From: Zunongwangia profunda SM-A87
Lineage (GTDB): Bacteria > Bacteroidota > Bacteroidia > Flavobacteriales > Flavobacteriaceae
Direction of reading: 5' to 3'
DNA length: 64,000 bases
NCBI RefSeq assembly: GCF_000023465.1
Contig: NC_014041.1
Coordinates: forward strand, 1,571,001-1,635,000
Positions within the stretch are counted from its first letter, which is position 1. Each line of letters starts with the position of its first letter. Positions 52,520 through 61,572 of the stretch are shown here, one piece after another. The notes under the pieces are model-generated. The model was given only the letters and a program-made list of their open reading frames with translations, did no database searches and was not told the origin of the DNA. The position numbers were made by a program, and so were the translations under genes.

Positions 52520-53452
52520 TTATAGGCAGTTTTTATATATTTCAAGTTGTTCTGAACTTGATGCGAAAACGAAATCTTCCGATTTATCAAATATTATTTG
52601 ATTAAATTTTTTTACTTCGTTTTCATATATTTTTATATGTTCAAAATTCTTCCCATCATTATAATGAACTTTTAAAGCAATTTTTGGACTAATTGGATAA
52701 AAAAGTTCCATCGATTTTACATTACCTTTATTGTTTGTTTCATGCTCTTTAAGATTTATTATAGGTTGATCTGAGGTTATAAAATCAATTTTAGAATTAT
52801 TTCTTATAAATACAAACTTAGACTCTTTATAATTCATAAGCCCATTAGCCATACCTGTAGCAATTACAAACGATATAATATTAAAAAATTTAGCTTTGAC
52901 AGTTGAGCGCCCCTCAAAATTTTTTATAAACGCATTTTTCATTTTATTCGTTCTTACATATTGGAAACATAAAAAAAGATATGTCTTCATTAGTGCAGAA
53001 CTATCTTTTAAGAATTCTAGATCTTCAACTTTTTTAATATCAATTAATTTCTGTCCGAATTTTTCAAAATCAGAGTGAAAATCTTCCATAAAATTAGATT
53101 TCATAAATTTTAAAAATTGTTCTATTTCAGATTTTTTATTTTCGGAAATATTATTTTTATCTAAAATTCTTTTGAATCTAGAGTAAGATGTAAATAGATT
53201 AAAATATTCTAAGAAAATTGTTTCAGTCTCTTTATTGCTAAGACTTAAAATTATTTTTTTTAAGTAATATTCTTCCTCAAATGTAAATTCTTCTAATGAA
53301 TAGAATAATTTTTTTTGGGCAACATTAGTCAAGTTAGTAATAGCAATTTTATTATTAATCTTAATTAAAGAAGGAATTAAATCATTTGAATTGGACCAAG
53401 CTCTTAAATAATTTCTCCAAACGTAGTGATGTCTTTTTTTAATTTGATTCAA
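52520..53452 (-). CDS. DUF4238 family protein
   Basis: A 310-aa soluble protein. The N-terminal KKRHHYVWRNYLRAWS is the DUF4238 signature (HHYVPxxYLRxFS). Further family marks are FFYSLEEF-like KLFYSLEEF and, near the C-terminus, IDFITSDQPIIN and MELFYPISPKIAL. The function is unknown, but the family is often found singly in mobile or defence-rich regions. It is strongly AT-rich, like the neighbouring LRR gene, which hints at recent transfer. Confidence 0.85.
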   Translation of the reverse strand: MNQIKKRHHYVWRNYLRAWSNSNDLIPSLIKINNKIAITNLTNVAQKKLFYSLEEFTFEEEYYLKKIILSLSNKETETIFLEYFNLFTSYSRFKRILDKNNISENKKSEIEQFLKFMKSNFMEDFHSDFEKFGQKLIDIKKVEDLEFLKDSSALMKTYLFLCFQYVRTNKMKNAFIKNFEGRSTVKAKFFNIISFVIATGMANGLMNYKESKFVFIRNNSKIDFITSDQPIINLKEHETNNKGNVKSMELFYPISPKIALKVHYNDGKNFEHIKIYENEVKKFNQIIFDKSEDFVFASSSEQLEIYKNCL

Positions 53453-53600
53453 GATTTTTTTCTTTAATTGCCTATAAAGTGATTGTATAAGATTAGTTGC
53501 GTGTTTTAAGCACTAAATTTAGCAAATAAATCACAGATATAAAGTCTGCGAGACTTTCGTAAGTAGGCTAGAGCTAGCAATTAATTTTATACGGTGTTAG

Positions 53601-53791
53601 CTATAGTACTTTTATTCTTTCAAATTTTAGCATATAATTATTCAATCTTTCTAAATCTCTGATATTTAAGTCAAACCATTCGCCTCTTACTCTAAACAAA
53701 TCGAATTCTTTATGTAAATCTTTTTCAATTTCCATAGATGCATTCCACGCTGAAATTAGATGAATTTCAGGTTGGATAACTCGGATCAAAT
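53601..53791 (-). pseudogene. C-terminal fragment of a GIY-YIG/T5orf172-type nuclease, cut by an IS21-like element
   Basis: The frame encodes IQPEIHLISAWNASMEIEKDLHKEFDLFRVRGEWFDLNIRDLERL. The HxxFxxxRxxGEWF motif is the late part of T5orf172/GIY-YIG nucleases. The upstream half is missing because the IS21-like left end begins at about 53792; residues before IRVIQ in the open frame come from IS sequence. Confidence 0.7.
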
Positions 53792-53960
53792 TGTGCCACT
53801 GATTTCGGTCGGTTAGTGCCAGGCATTTCGGTTTAAATTGTGCCACTTTTGGTATTAAGTTAAACCTGTATCGGTTCGATTTGTGCCAGTTGTTTCGGTT
53901 TGTTTTGTGCCACTTTAAAAGATCAAGTAAATAATACCTTGTCGCTTAAAACGAAGCGAT

Positions 53961-55515
53961 ATGGCCAACACACTTGATCCAATGGACTTAAAACAGATAA
54001 TATCCTTACACCTCGATGGGTTTAGTAACCGTAAAATTGGAGCCACCCTTGGGATCTCCCGCAATACGGTAAACACCTATATGCGTTTGTTTAGCGTTAG
54101 TGACTATGCTCTTAAAGAGTTGCTGACCCTTGATAATGCAACCTTAGATAAACTTTTTCCCTCCCACAGCACTATTGACAACTCCCGGTATCAAGAGCTG
54201 ATGCTCTATTTTAAGGAGCTTAACCAAGCCCGTAACCATCCCGGGTTTACCTTTTTATATCATTATCAGGAGTATGTCTCCCAGTCTAAAAACCCATATG
54301 GCTATACACAGTTTATGGAGCATTACCGCCGTAAATATGCTAAAATCAAAGGCTCGATGAAGCTTGAGCACGACCCCGGCAAGGAACTCTTCATTGATTT
54401 TGCCGGTAAAAAGCTTCACATTATTGACAAACAAACCGGGGAATTAATTCCTGTCGAGGTGTTTGTAGCTATTTTGCCCAACAGTCATTACACCTATGTA
54501 GAGGCTTGCAAAAGTCAGAAACGCGATGAGCTGATCAACTGTTGCCGTAACACTTTACACTTTTATGGCGGGGTACCTAAAGCGATTGTCTCTGACAACC
54601 TAAAATCAGCTGTTAACCGTGCCAGCAGGTATGAGCCCGAGATCAACCGAAGTTTTAAAGACTTTGCCCGGCATTACAACTGTGTGATCAACCCCACCCG
54701 GAGGCTATGCTCCACAGGACAAGGCTTTAGTAGAGAATGCCGTAAACCTGGCCTATCAACGGATCTATTATCCTATGCGCAAGATGAGCTTCTTCTCTAT
54801 AGAAGAACTCAACAGGGAGATAAAAAAGCAGCTGGGGCATTACAACAACTTATTGTTCTCCCGCAAGGAGTCCAGTCGCAGGGAACTATTCCAATCCGTG
54901 GAGCAGGAATACTTGAAGCCCCTTCCAGAGACAGCTTATGAATTAAAAAGCTACCGAAGGGCAAAGGTTCAGAAAATAGGCTATGTGTACTTCTCCCCGG
55001 ATAAAAGCTATTACAGCGTGCCCTATCGCTACATAGGAAAGGAAACCACCTTGCATTACACCCGTTCTTTAGTTGAAGTGTATTACCACTATCAACGCAT
55101 CGCCCTGCATCAGCGCAACCCCTCAAAAGGCAGTTATAATACTAACAAAGAACACCTGAGCAGCACCCATAAATACTATAGCGACTGGAGTCCTGAATTC
55201 TTTAAAAAGAAAGCAGCCTTGCACGGGAAGCACGTGGTGGATTGTGTCGAAAAAATAATCACTGCGGTAGATTATCCTGAAATAGGGTATAAGCGTGCTA
55301 TGGGGCTTATTCAGCTCCATAAATCCTACGGCTCCCAGCGGCTGGACAATGCCTGTAAAAGAGCTTTACAAGCAGATGCAGCCACCTATCAGCGCATCAA
55401 GAACATCCTGAAAAACAATCTGGACAAGAGCTCCCTGTTCTATCAGGATCTGGAAGAAAATAAAACACATATACCGAAGCATACTAACATACGCGGTGCT
55501 TCAGCTTATCAGTAA
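53961..55515 (+). pseudogene. istA: IS21 transposase IstA, frameshifted
   Basis: The first frame (53961-54941) carries the HTH (GFSNRKIGATLGISRNTVNTYMRLF) and the start of the rve domain (ELFIDFAGKKLHIID, FYGGVPKAIVSDNLKSAV). The second frame (to 55515) carries the rest (KLP-like YKLKSYRRAKVQ, RYIGKETTLHYTRSLVEVYY). They join near 54700-54705, where a single-base shift restores YAPQDKALVENAVNLAYQRIYYPM. An intact IstA is about 515 aa. As it stands the transposase is not produced. Confidence 0.85.
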
Positions 55516-55538
55516 TCTAACCTTTAAAAACAGTAACT

Positions 55539-55937
55539 ATGAACAACAATCAGACTATTGAAAAATTAAAAGAAATGCGACTAGGGGCTATGGCTCAGCT
55601 GCACCTTGCAACATCTTAAAGACAACCGCATAGCCGGGATCACTGCCGATGAATATCTGGCATTATTGACCGATCACCAGTGGGAAGACCGACACAACCG
55701 TAAGATAGAAAGGCTTTTAAAACAGGCGGGATTTAAACAACAGGCCAGTCTGGCTGACATTAACTACTCCCAGAACCGGAATCTGGATAAGAATATGTTT
55801 GCTCGATTAGGCAGTCTGGATTTTATAACCAGAAAAGAAAACATCATCCTTACCGGTGCTTCAGGAGTAGGTAAAAGTTATTTAGCTCAGGCTTTAGGGC
55901 ATCAGGGGTGTATGATGGAATACAAAACCATATACAC
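55539..55937 (+). pseudogene. istB: IS21 helper ATPase IstB, frameshifted and truncated
   Basis: Starts MNNNQTIEKLKEMRLGAMAQLHL, then one frameshift near 55604-55610 is needed to continue HLKDNRIAGITADEYLALLTDHQWEDRHNRK and the Walker A motif LTGASGVGKSYLA. The frame runs into the IS3 left end at 55938. Walker B and the rest of the AAA+ domain are missing on the other side of the IS3. Confidence 0.85.
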
Positions 55938-55975
55938 TGGACTAGCAACAAAAAGTGGGACACTATTTTTAAGAC

Positions 55976-56806
55976 TTATGCTACATTATTAAATTGATAA
56001 AATTCTTGTTCCATTTCACAAGGGGTTTTATATCCCAAATAAGAGTGTAATCGTTTTCTGTTATACCATATTTCAATGTATTCAAAAATACTGGTTTTAG
56101 CCTGTTCTATAGTTTTAAAATTATCATCGTAAATAAGTTCTACTTTTAAGGTTTTAAAGAAAGACTCAGCCACAGAATTATCCCAACAATTTCCCTTTCT
56201 ACTCATAGATCGGGTTACCAAAGGATTAGATTTTATAATTGTTCTAAATGTTTTTGAAGCATATTGTATACCTCTGTCTGAATGAAAAATTAAATCCATG
56301 TTTATTTTGCGTTTACTTACAGCCATTTTCCATGCAGGAATAATGGTTTGGTCGGTGTGCAAGTTTGTACTCAATGACCAACCAATTACTTGTCTGTCAA
56401 ATAAATCAATAATAGTGGTTAGGTACAACCAGCCTTGATGGGTTGGAATATAAGTAATATCACTTACCCAAGTTGCATTTAACCTACCGGGATTAAAGTC
56501 TCTGTTGAGTAAATTTCTACAAACAACATAACCATGATTGGAATCTGTAGTTACTCTAAATTTCTTTTTATGTTTACTAAACCAGTGGTTCGCTTTCATA
56601 ATTTTAGCTACTCTTCCTCTGGATATACCGTACCCTTTACGTTTTAGTTGTGCTGCTATTCTAGTAGCACCATACCGATGTTTACTCAAGTCAAATTCCT
56701 TTTTAATCAAATCTGTAAACAAGCTATATTCCAATACTCGTTTTGATGGACCGGCCGTGTACCATCTATAAAAACTACTCCTACTTACTTTAAAAACCTT
56801 ACACAT
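55976..56806 (-). CDS. IS3-family transposase OrfB (DDE integrase domain)
   Basis: A 276-aa catalytic subunit. HTH_21-like start (MCKVFKVSRSSFYRWYTAGPSKR), then rve domain with Asp in WVSDITYIPT, Asp in FHSDRGIQYAS and Glu in NSVAESFFKTLK. Probably expressed as an OrfAB frameshift product with the upstream orfA. Related to the OrfB at 44664 but diverged throughout. Confidence 0.92.
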   Translation of the reverse strand: MCKVFKVSRSSFYRWYTAGPSKRVLEYSLFTDLIKKEFDLSKHRYGATRIAAQLKRKGYGISRGRVAKIMKANHWFSKHKKKFRVTTDSNHGYVVCRNLLNRDFNPGRLNATWVSDITYIPTHQGWLYLTTIIDLFDRQVIGWSLSTNLHTDQTIIPAWKMAVSKRKINMDLIFHSDRGIQYASKTFRTIIKSNPLVTRSMSRKGNCWDNSVAESFFKTLKVELIYDDNFKTIEQAKTSIFEYIEIWYNRKRLHSYLGYKTPCEMEQEFYQFNNVA

Positions 56807-56838
56807 TTTCTCGATAGAATATAAATGTCTATAACTAG

Positions 56839-57135
56839 CTATAAATCCATAGATTTCCCATCGCTCTTGGAGAAGATGTGTACGGCCTTTTTTAATATTT
56901 CGAGTTCAAGTTCTTTTTCTTTAAGGGCTTTGCGTAACCTTTTAATCTCTAGCGTATCATCGGGTATGGGCCTTTCCGGCTTAGGTAAGGTAGTTGTTTG
57001 GGCTGCCTTGCGCCATTTATAGATCCTTTGGACTTCTATGCCTAATTCGTCAGCTAATTCTTTAATATTTTCCCGCTGGTAGCTTAATCGAACTGCCTGC
57101 TCCTTTAATTCGGGACTGTAATAGCGTTTTTTCAT
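56839..57135 (-). CDS. IS3-family transposase OrfA (HTH)
   Basis: A 98-aa DNA-binding subunit: KRYYSPELKEQAVRLSYQ, IKELADELGIEVQRIYKWRK and a leucine-zipper region EIKRLRKALKEKELELEILKKAVHIFS. Its end overlaps the frameshift window into orfB. Confidence 0.9.
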   Translation of the reverse strand: MKKRYYSPELKEQAVRLSYQRENIKELADELGIEVQRIYKWRKAAQTTTLPKPERPIPDDTLEIKRLRKALKEKELELEILKKAVHIFSKSDGKSMDL

Positions 57136-57409
57136 GTTTCTAAGATATTTGTTTTATAACAAAAGGTCTTAAATTTTGTGTCCCAATAAAGGTAGCTACT
57201 CCAAACCAGTAACATTAATTTTATATATAATTGCAGTATCTTTTAAAGTGGCACTGTTTGACCGAAACAGCTGGCACCATCACTCCGAAATAGCCACCTA
57301 TATTTAAAACAAGAAAGAAAAGCTGCATAATAACTGAAAAATAGAACATAATTTAGCAGCTAAGCTGTCCTAACAAACAGGGGGACTTCATTATCATTAT
57401 TGTAAATAG

Positions 57410-58453
57410 TTATTTTTCAGTTAAATAGTTTTCTATTTCCTCAAATGCATTAAATGTAATTTTAATTTCACGACCATTATCAATTAATAAATAGGTAGGA
57501 AATGCTGAAATTCCCAATTCTTGAGTAATTGTTTTTAATGAATCAATTTGTCTGACATTTTTCCAATTATACTGGTTGGTTTTTAAATAATTTTTCCATT
57601 TTGAGTGTTCTTTATCGATTGAGATTCCAATCAATTCAATATTGTTGTTTTCTAAAAAGTTTAGTTTTTTAGAAATTACTTTATGGTCTTTAACGCAAGG
57701 TGGACAATTGGCAAACCAAAGGTCGATTAGGTATGTTTTGTCTTTCACAAAATTTAGTTTTACAATATCATTTTTAAGATTGTAAAAAGAAAAACTGTGA
57801 ATGTCTAATTCAGTAATTCTTAATTTTTTTTCAAGCTCTTTGTGATAATTAAAAAAACTATGATTTTTTAATAAATCACTTTGTTTGTTTACTAACTGAT
57901 GAAGTTCTTTTAATTTGGATTTATTATTTTGATTTCTAAAAATATAGGTCGACATTATAGGTAAAGAGAAGGGGTTGTCAAAATTATCCTGAATATTTTT
58001 TAAAAGAAACGTATTTATTTCTGAACTATCTGCATTTGTTTTATAGAGGCTCTTATATTCCGTCTGATATCTTTTAGTATTGTAGTATAAATCAGAACCT
58101 ATGATGGTGTCAATTATAAGTTTTTTATCTATTGTACCTTTAATCTCAATATTCTTTCCATTAAGCCATAATTGGCTATACTGCATTGGACTTGAAACCA
58201 TTTTCCCATTTTTAAAGAACCAAACATTGTATAAATCATTGATACTGTCCTTAAAATTGATTTTGATAGTGTCTTTGTATGCTATTTTATGAACTTCCCT
58301 ATTTTGACTGATATCAGTAATCATAATGGTGTCAATCTCTTCTTTTGTCTGAAGATAAAGATTGAAGTCAGCTAAATCATTATTTTCTTTTTTCAATTCA
58401 GATTTACAACTGAAAATCAAGAATGCTAATGATAAGAAAAGTATTTTTTTCAT
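57410..58453 (-). CDS. TlpA/ResA-like thioredoxin-fold lipoprotein
   Basis: Exported disulfide oxidoreductase of 347 aa. The lipoprotein signal is KKILFLSLAFLIFSCKSE and the first 200 residues resemble the DUF4369 region common in Bacteroidetes TlpA proteins. The thioredoxin domain has LIDLWFANCPPCVKDH with CPPC, the LIGISIDKEHSKWKNYL segment and the cis-Pro loop in ISAFPTYLLID. These proteins reduce or shuffle disulfides in the periplasm. It lies between IS debris on both sides and looks intact. Confidence 0.9.
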   Translation of the reverse strand: MKKILFLSLAFLIFSCKSELKKENNDLADFNLYLQTKEEIDTIMITDISQNREVHKIAYKDTIKINFKDSINDLYNVWFFKNGKMVSSPMQYSQLWLNGKNIEIKGTIDKKLIIDTIIGSDLYYNTKRYQTEYKSLYKTNADSSEINTFLLKNIQDNFDNPFSLPIMSTYIFRNQNNKSKLKELHQLVNKQSDLLKNHSFFNYHKELEKKLRITELDIHSFSFYNLKNDIVKLNFVKDKTYLIDLWFANCPPCVKDHKVISKKLNFLENNNIELIGISIDKEHSKWKNYLKTNQYNWKNVRQIDSLKTITQELGISAFPTYLLIDNGREIKITFNAFEEIENYLTEK

Positions 58454-58498
58454 AATTGTTTACAAAGGCCGTCTGTCTCAAAACTAGCTGATAATAGT

Positions 58499-58735
58499 TT
58501 AAAAATAGTTGAAATTAGGATGTAAAGCAACATTTGTACTATGATCAGTATTATTCTGTTGTGATTCGGTAAAAGCCTTATTTCGTTCTAGATAGGCTTT
58601 TGTATACTTCTTAAAGGTTGAAAACAACGCTTCGAGGAGTAGCTGAAAATCAATTTTACGATTGAACAATTTCCTTAAATTATAGGCCATTACGATGAGT
58701 CCAAAACCAGCTGAAGGTGCTTTATTCCCCTTTTA
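58499..58735 (-). pseudogene. C-terminal remnant of a transposase (IS1182/IS4-like)
   Basis: Encodes KAPSAGFGLIVMAYNLRKLFN and a short tail. The pattern GxxLxxMAYNLRRL is the usual last segment of IS1182/IS5-type transposases. No upstream part of the gene is found. The exact family is uncertain. Confidence 0.5.
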
Positions 58736-58739
58736 GTCA

Positions 58740-59198
58740 TAAGACCCCATTACATCCCTACCCGCTATTGCAACGAAGTAGTAGATCTGGCAGGAATCAA
58801 GGGAAACCTGTCCGCCGACAGGCGGGGAAGATGTTCTTACCTGGAGGACGGAGTGTAAAGAAAATGTCTTGCAGACATTTTTAGCGTACGGGCCAGCCTG
58901 CCGCATTGGGAAGCCACGTGTTGGCTAAGTGGAGAAATCAGCCAAAGTCAGTGTCCCAAAGTAACGAGGTATAAAATATTGCACATTTCTCACAAATGGG
59001 GAAGCACTGAACATCGTCGTTTCGGAAATTAGAATAGGAGCATAGATTTTCTTTAATGGGTGACCCATTCCCTAGAAAGCGTGTTGCCTATTGCATAAAG
59101 TATGGAATAGTTTAAATTGGTGTAAAGAGCGATTGAAAAGACGGATAATGAATCGACGTATAAGAGCCCCGTATATACGGACTGTGTATGGTTTGCTT
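58740..59198 (+). other. Structured non-coding region resembling a group II intron without its reverse transcriptase
   Basis: No open frame. Many local hairpins are seen: CCTGTC-CGCC-GACAGG (58807-58822), AAATGTCTTGCAGACATTT (about 58863-58881) and AATGGG-TGA-CCCATT (59055-59069). Intron-like phrases occur, such as AAATCAGCCAAAGTCAG and CCCAAAGTAACGAGGTAT, and near the end GAGCCCCGTATATACGGA followed by CTGTGTATGGTTT, similar to a domain V hairpin. It sits directly against the 5' remnant of an IS110 transposase. This is pattern memory only; a covariance search would decide. Confidence 0.35.
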
Positions 59199-59273
59199 TT
59201 AATCGGTTAAAATTGTAGCATCGAAATACTCTTTTGAAATATCGATCCCAATAAAGTTTTTAAATTTATTCAT
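59199..59273 (-). pseudogene. 5' remnant of an IS110-family transposase
   Basis: ATG at 59273 begins MNKFKNFIGIDISKEYFDATI, the DEDD/RuvC-like start of IS110 transposases (IGIDISK with catalytic Asp). It ends after 24 codons where the structured region begins. The rest is lost. The following 59274-59468 shows no gene. Confidence 0.75.
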
Positions 59274-59468
59274 AATGATTATTATTAATGACAACCGATT
59301 CCTAAAATATTATCTAAACCTTGATATTAGACCTCTTACGTCGTAATTACTATTCTGATACCATCTCTTTTTTTCGTTGAACATATGGCAGAAACAAGAT
59401 TATGGTCACAGAAACCTATCTTGAATGATTATTTTAACTGGAAAATTCTATTGGAAGTAACGGTAATC

Positions 59469-59684
59469 TTAATTTGGAAGTTTAATGTCTTTACAAACTT
59501 CTTCCAATACTTCACAAGGGTTAACATTAATAGCTAAGGCTATTAAATATACTTCGTCTGCACGAAGCTTAGTTGTCTCATTTGAACTCAATTGACTTAG
59601 CCGAGATTTACTTATTCCTGTTCTTCTAGCTACTTCAGCTTTATTAACCGATCTACGTGCTAAATATAATCCTAGTGGTGTCAT
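59469..59684 (-). CDS. Small Xre-type HTH regulator
   Basis: A 71-aa protein that is little more than a helix-turn-helix: MTPLGLYLARRSVNKAEVARRTGISKSRLSQLS, then LRADEVYLIALAINVNPCEVLEEVC. It resembles Cro/HipB-like repressors. It is divergent from the HEPN-like gene, and the 143-nt gap between the two holds a cluster of CTATAC palindromes, the likely operator. An antitoxin or autoregulator role is plausible. Confidence 0.75.
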   Translation of the reverse strand: MTPLGLYLARRSVNKAEVARRTGISKSRLSQLSSNETTKLRADEVYLIALAINVNPCEVLEEVCKDIKLPN

Positions 59685-59737
59685 TTGTCCATCATTTACT
59701 TATATAAATGTAGAAATCAGAGACGAATGTTTTAAAT

Positions 59738-59807
59738 TTCTATACGAGTGTTTTGAAAATAGATTGTTTTACTATACATTAGTATAGATATTCTATACAA
59801 GTGTGTT
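59738..59807. promoter_or_regulatory. CTATAC operator cluster between divergent Xre and HEPN genes
   Basis: CTATAC-ATTA-GTATAG (59772-59787) is a perfect inverted repeat, and GTATAGA-TAT-TCTATAC (59782-59798) is a second perfect one that overlaps it. Direct copies TTCTATACGAGTG (59738) and TTCTATACAAGTG (59791) are 53 bp apart. The half-site CTATAC/GTATAG occurs four times in 70 bp. This is the usual look of a binding region for a dimeric Xre repressor covering both promoters. Confidence 0.6.
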
Positions 59808-59827
59808 ATTTTATAAAACCATTAAAC

Positions 59828-61552
59828 ATGAGAACATTTAAAAACTCCACCTTAGCAGTGAAAAATAAGATTGAAGAACTAAAGAGTCGGTTGCTTTCAG
59901 TAGCAGAAATGATCAGTATTTATTTTTCAGAAGTTTCCATAGATGATACTAAAGCATATTTTATAAACGTCATTTATGATGAGCAAATTCTGTTTAAAGA
60001 AGAACAGTTTATTGCTATAAAGAAAATTCAGAATGAATATTCAGAATTTAATATCCAAATATTTAAAGAGCGACAATTAAAGAATAGCATAGCAAATTTT
60101 AATAGTTATGCACTTCTTCATATTTACTTTGGTAAGATTATTTATGGTAGTCCACCAATTCCTGACATTCTTAATAAAATTGAACCTGCACATTATTTAA
60201 GTATATCAAAAGCAAATTTTCGAAAGGAGCAATTAAAGATTATAGATTTTATTGGTGATGCAAAATTCACGTACAAAGGAAAAATCAACGCATATACAAG
60301 CTTTGGCCTTCATCAATCCATCGAATTAAGCTTTCGAAGCTTAGAACATTTTCTCTGTGGAAAAGCTTTGATTAACCATAGTTTAAAGGCACATATCGAA
60401 TATTTAGAACTATTGATACCGAATATCCGATCTTTATTTATCGATGACCGGGGCAATCATCAGGAGTTTATTGAGAATTTAGATCGGGCTTATAATGCTT
60501 CAAGATATACCACAAACTTCCATATCGATAAAGCTCAACTGAAGTTAATATTCGCCTGTTTTCAGAAAATGTTTTATTTGACGCAGTATGTATTTGATCG
60601 GCAATATGAAAATTGTTCAAGCATTATTAATGCCTCTACATCCCACATAAAAAAGAGCAATTTTCAGGATATTAATACAACTCAACACACTTTAATAGAC
60701 TATTTAGTTACTAATTATCCTATACATTCCATATATAACATTAACGGAGCTCTGAGTGCTGATTTGCCTTATAACAAATGTATTTCCTGGTTAGATGGAC
60801 AGGAAGCCCTGTACAAACAGACCTTATTAATCATCACTAGCGAACCTCTTAATAAAAGTGAAAATGATTTGATGATAGAACTGGATCATCATTTTCAAGA
60901 TCAATTTAAAACTTACATTTTACTTGATGATATAAGTAATGTCGCTATAAAGATAGATGAAGGAGGTACCTACTTAGAATACCTTTTAAAGTCAGAGAAT
61001 AGACTCTATTCTTTAAATAAACAACTGTTTAGGGATGAGAACAATAGGGAATATTTTTTTCCTGTGGAATATTATACTAAAACTGCTGAGTGGTTAGTAC
61101 GTAAAAATCGCGCAGAATTTATAGTCTCATTAATGCGCGATGTTGAAGAAAAAGAAGATCATGCTACTTACTTATTTCTTAGTTATCAGCTTATTGTTCA
61201 GATTTGTTTAGGGTTATTGGATTTGTTTTGGAACTTAAGACCTATAGAAACCGACATTTCCTATTTGGTTAATTTGATCAATCATTTTTCAAATCATACG
61301 ACAGCGGTATTTAAGTTCGGCAATTTCAAAAATTCCGGAATACTTGAAGGTATTAGAAATGCCCCGCAATATATGCTTACTCCATTACCTTACAATTTTG
61401 ATTATAAAGATATGGATGAGTTATTTTCAGCTTGCTTGGAGTTTATGCAGGAAACAAATAAAGTGGCTGATAAACGATTAGAGGATATTAAAATTATGGC
61501 CTTTCAGCGATATGTTTCTATAGACAATTGCTTTAATAAGGTCAACAGTTAG
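59828..61552 (+). CDS. HEPN-like domain protein of unknown function
   Basis: About 574 aa, cytosolic. Residues 40-110 look like a degenerate nucleotidyltransferase-type region (NFNSYALLHIYFGKIIYGS). Residues about 155-265 fit a HEPN helical bundle: HQSIELSFRSLEHFLCGKALINHSLKAHIEYLELLIPNI, then LDRAYNASRYTTNFHID with an R-x5-H arrangement near the family's Rx4-6H RNase motif. The C-terminal half is unrecognised. I chose ATG at 59828 (MRTFKNS) over a GTG at 59801 that lies inside the operator repeats. An Xre gene follows after 20 nt and cas8b comes next, so a link to defence or toxin-antitoxin function is possible. Confidence 0.65.
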   Translation: MRTFKNSTLAVKNKIEELKSRLLSVAEMISIYFSEVSIDDTKAYFINVIYDEQILFKEEQFIAIKKIQNEYSEFNIQIFKERQLKNSIANFNSYALLHIYFGKIIYGSPPIPDILNKIEPAHYLSISKANFRKEQLKIIDFIGDAKFTYKGKINAYTSFGLHQSIELSFRSLEHFLCGKALINHSLKAHIEYLELLIPNIRSLFIDDRGNHQEFIENLDRAYNASRYTTNFHIDKAQLKLIFACFQKMFYLTQYVFDRQYENCSSIINASTSHIKKSNFQDINTTQHTLIDYLVTNYPIHSIYNINGALSADLPYNKCISWLDGQEALYKQTLLIITSEPLNKSENDLMIELDHHFQDQFKTYILLDDISNVAIKIDEGGTYLEYLLKSENRLYSLNKQLFRDENNREYFFPVEYYTKTAEWLVRKNRAEFIVSLMRDVEEKEDHATYLFLSYQLIVQICLGLLDLFWNLRPIETDISYLVNLINHFSNHTTAVFKFGNFKNSGILEGIRNAPQYMLTPLPYNFDYKDMDELFSACLEFMQETNKVADKRLEDIKIMAFQRYVSIDNCFNKVNS

Positions 61553-61572
61553 GTTAATGAAAATTTGAGAGC

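Larger units (their letters stand above)
55938..57203 (-). mobile_element. IS3-family insertion sequence, copy 2 (nested in the IS21-like element)
   Basis: A 1,266-bp element. Terminal inverted repeats: left TGGACTAGCAAC...TGGGACAC...TTTAAGAC, right TGGAGTAGCTAC...TGGGACAC...TTTAAGAC (shown outside-in). orfA and orfB are on the minus strand and look intact. It is related to but clearly different from copy 1 at 44636. No target duplication is apparent (CAC left, AAC right). Confidence 0.82.
53792..57279 (+). mobile_element. IS21-family element, degenerate, with nested IS3
   Basis: The left end has several TTTCGGT...GTGCCA repeats (53792-53925) as in IS21 ends. The right end (57248-57279) carries the reverse complement, GTGGCACTGTTTGACCGAAACAGCTGGCACC. 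Inside are a frameshifted istA and a broken istB, and an IS3 element is inserted at 55938-57203. About two thirds of istB is gone, so a deletion accompanied the IS3 insertion. The element itself cut a GIY-YIG gene on its left. Confidence 0.82.

Noticed and set aside
55938..55955. Near-identical flanks (ACTGGACT-GCAACAAAAA) next to both IS3 copies, first taken as shared target sites
   Set aside because: The right ends carry matching complements (TGGAxTxxCTAC), so these bases belong to the IS termini and the element boundaries were moved outward.
59738..59807. CTATAC repeats considered as a CRISPR array
   Set aside because: Units are 6-13 bp without regular spacers; palindromic operator layout fits better. 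No direct-repeat array of CRISPR type was seen anywhere in the window.
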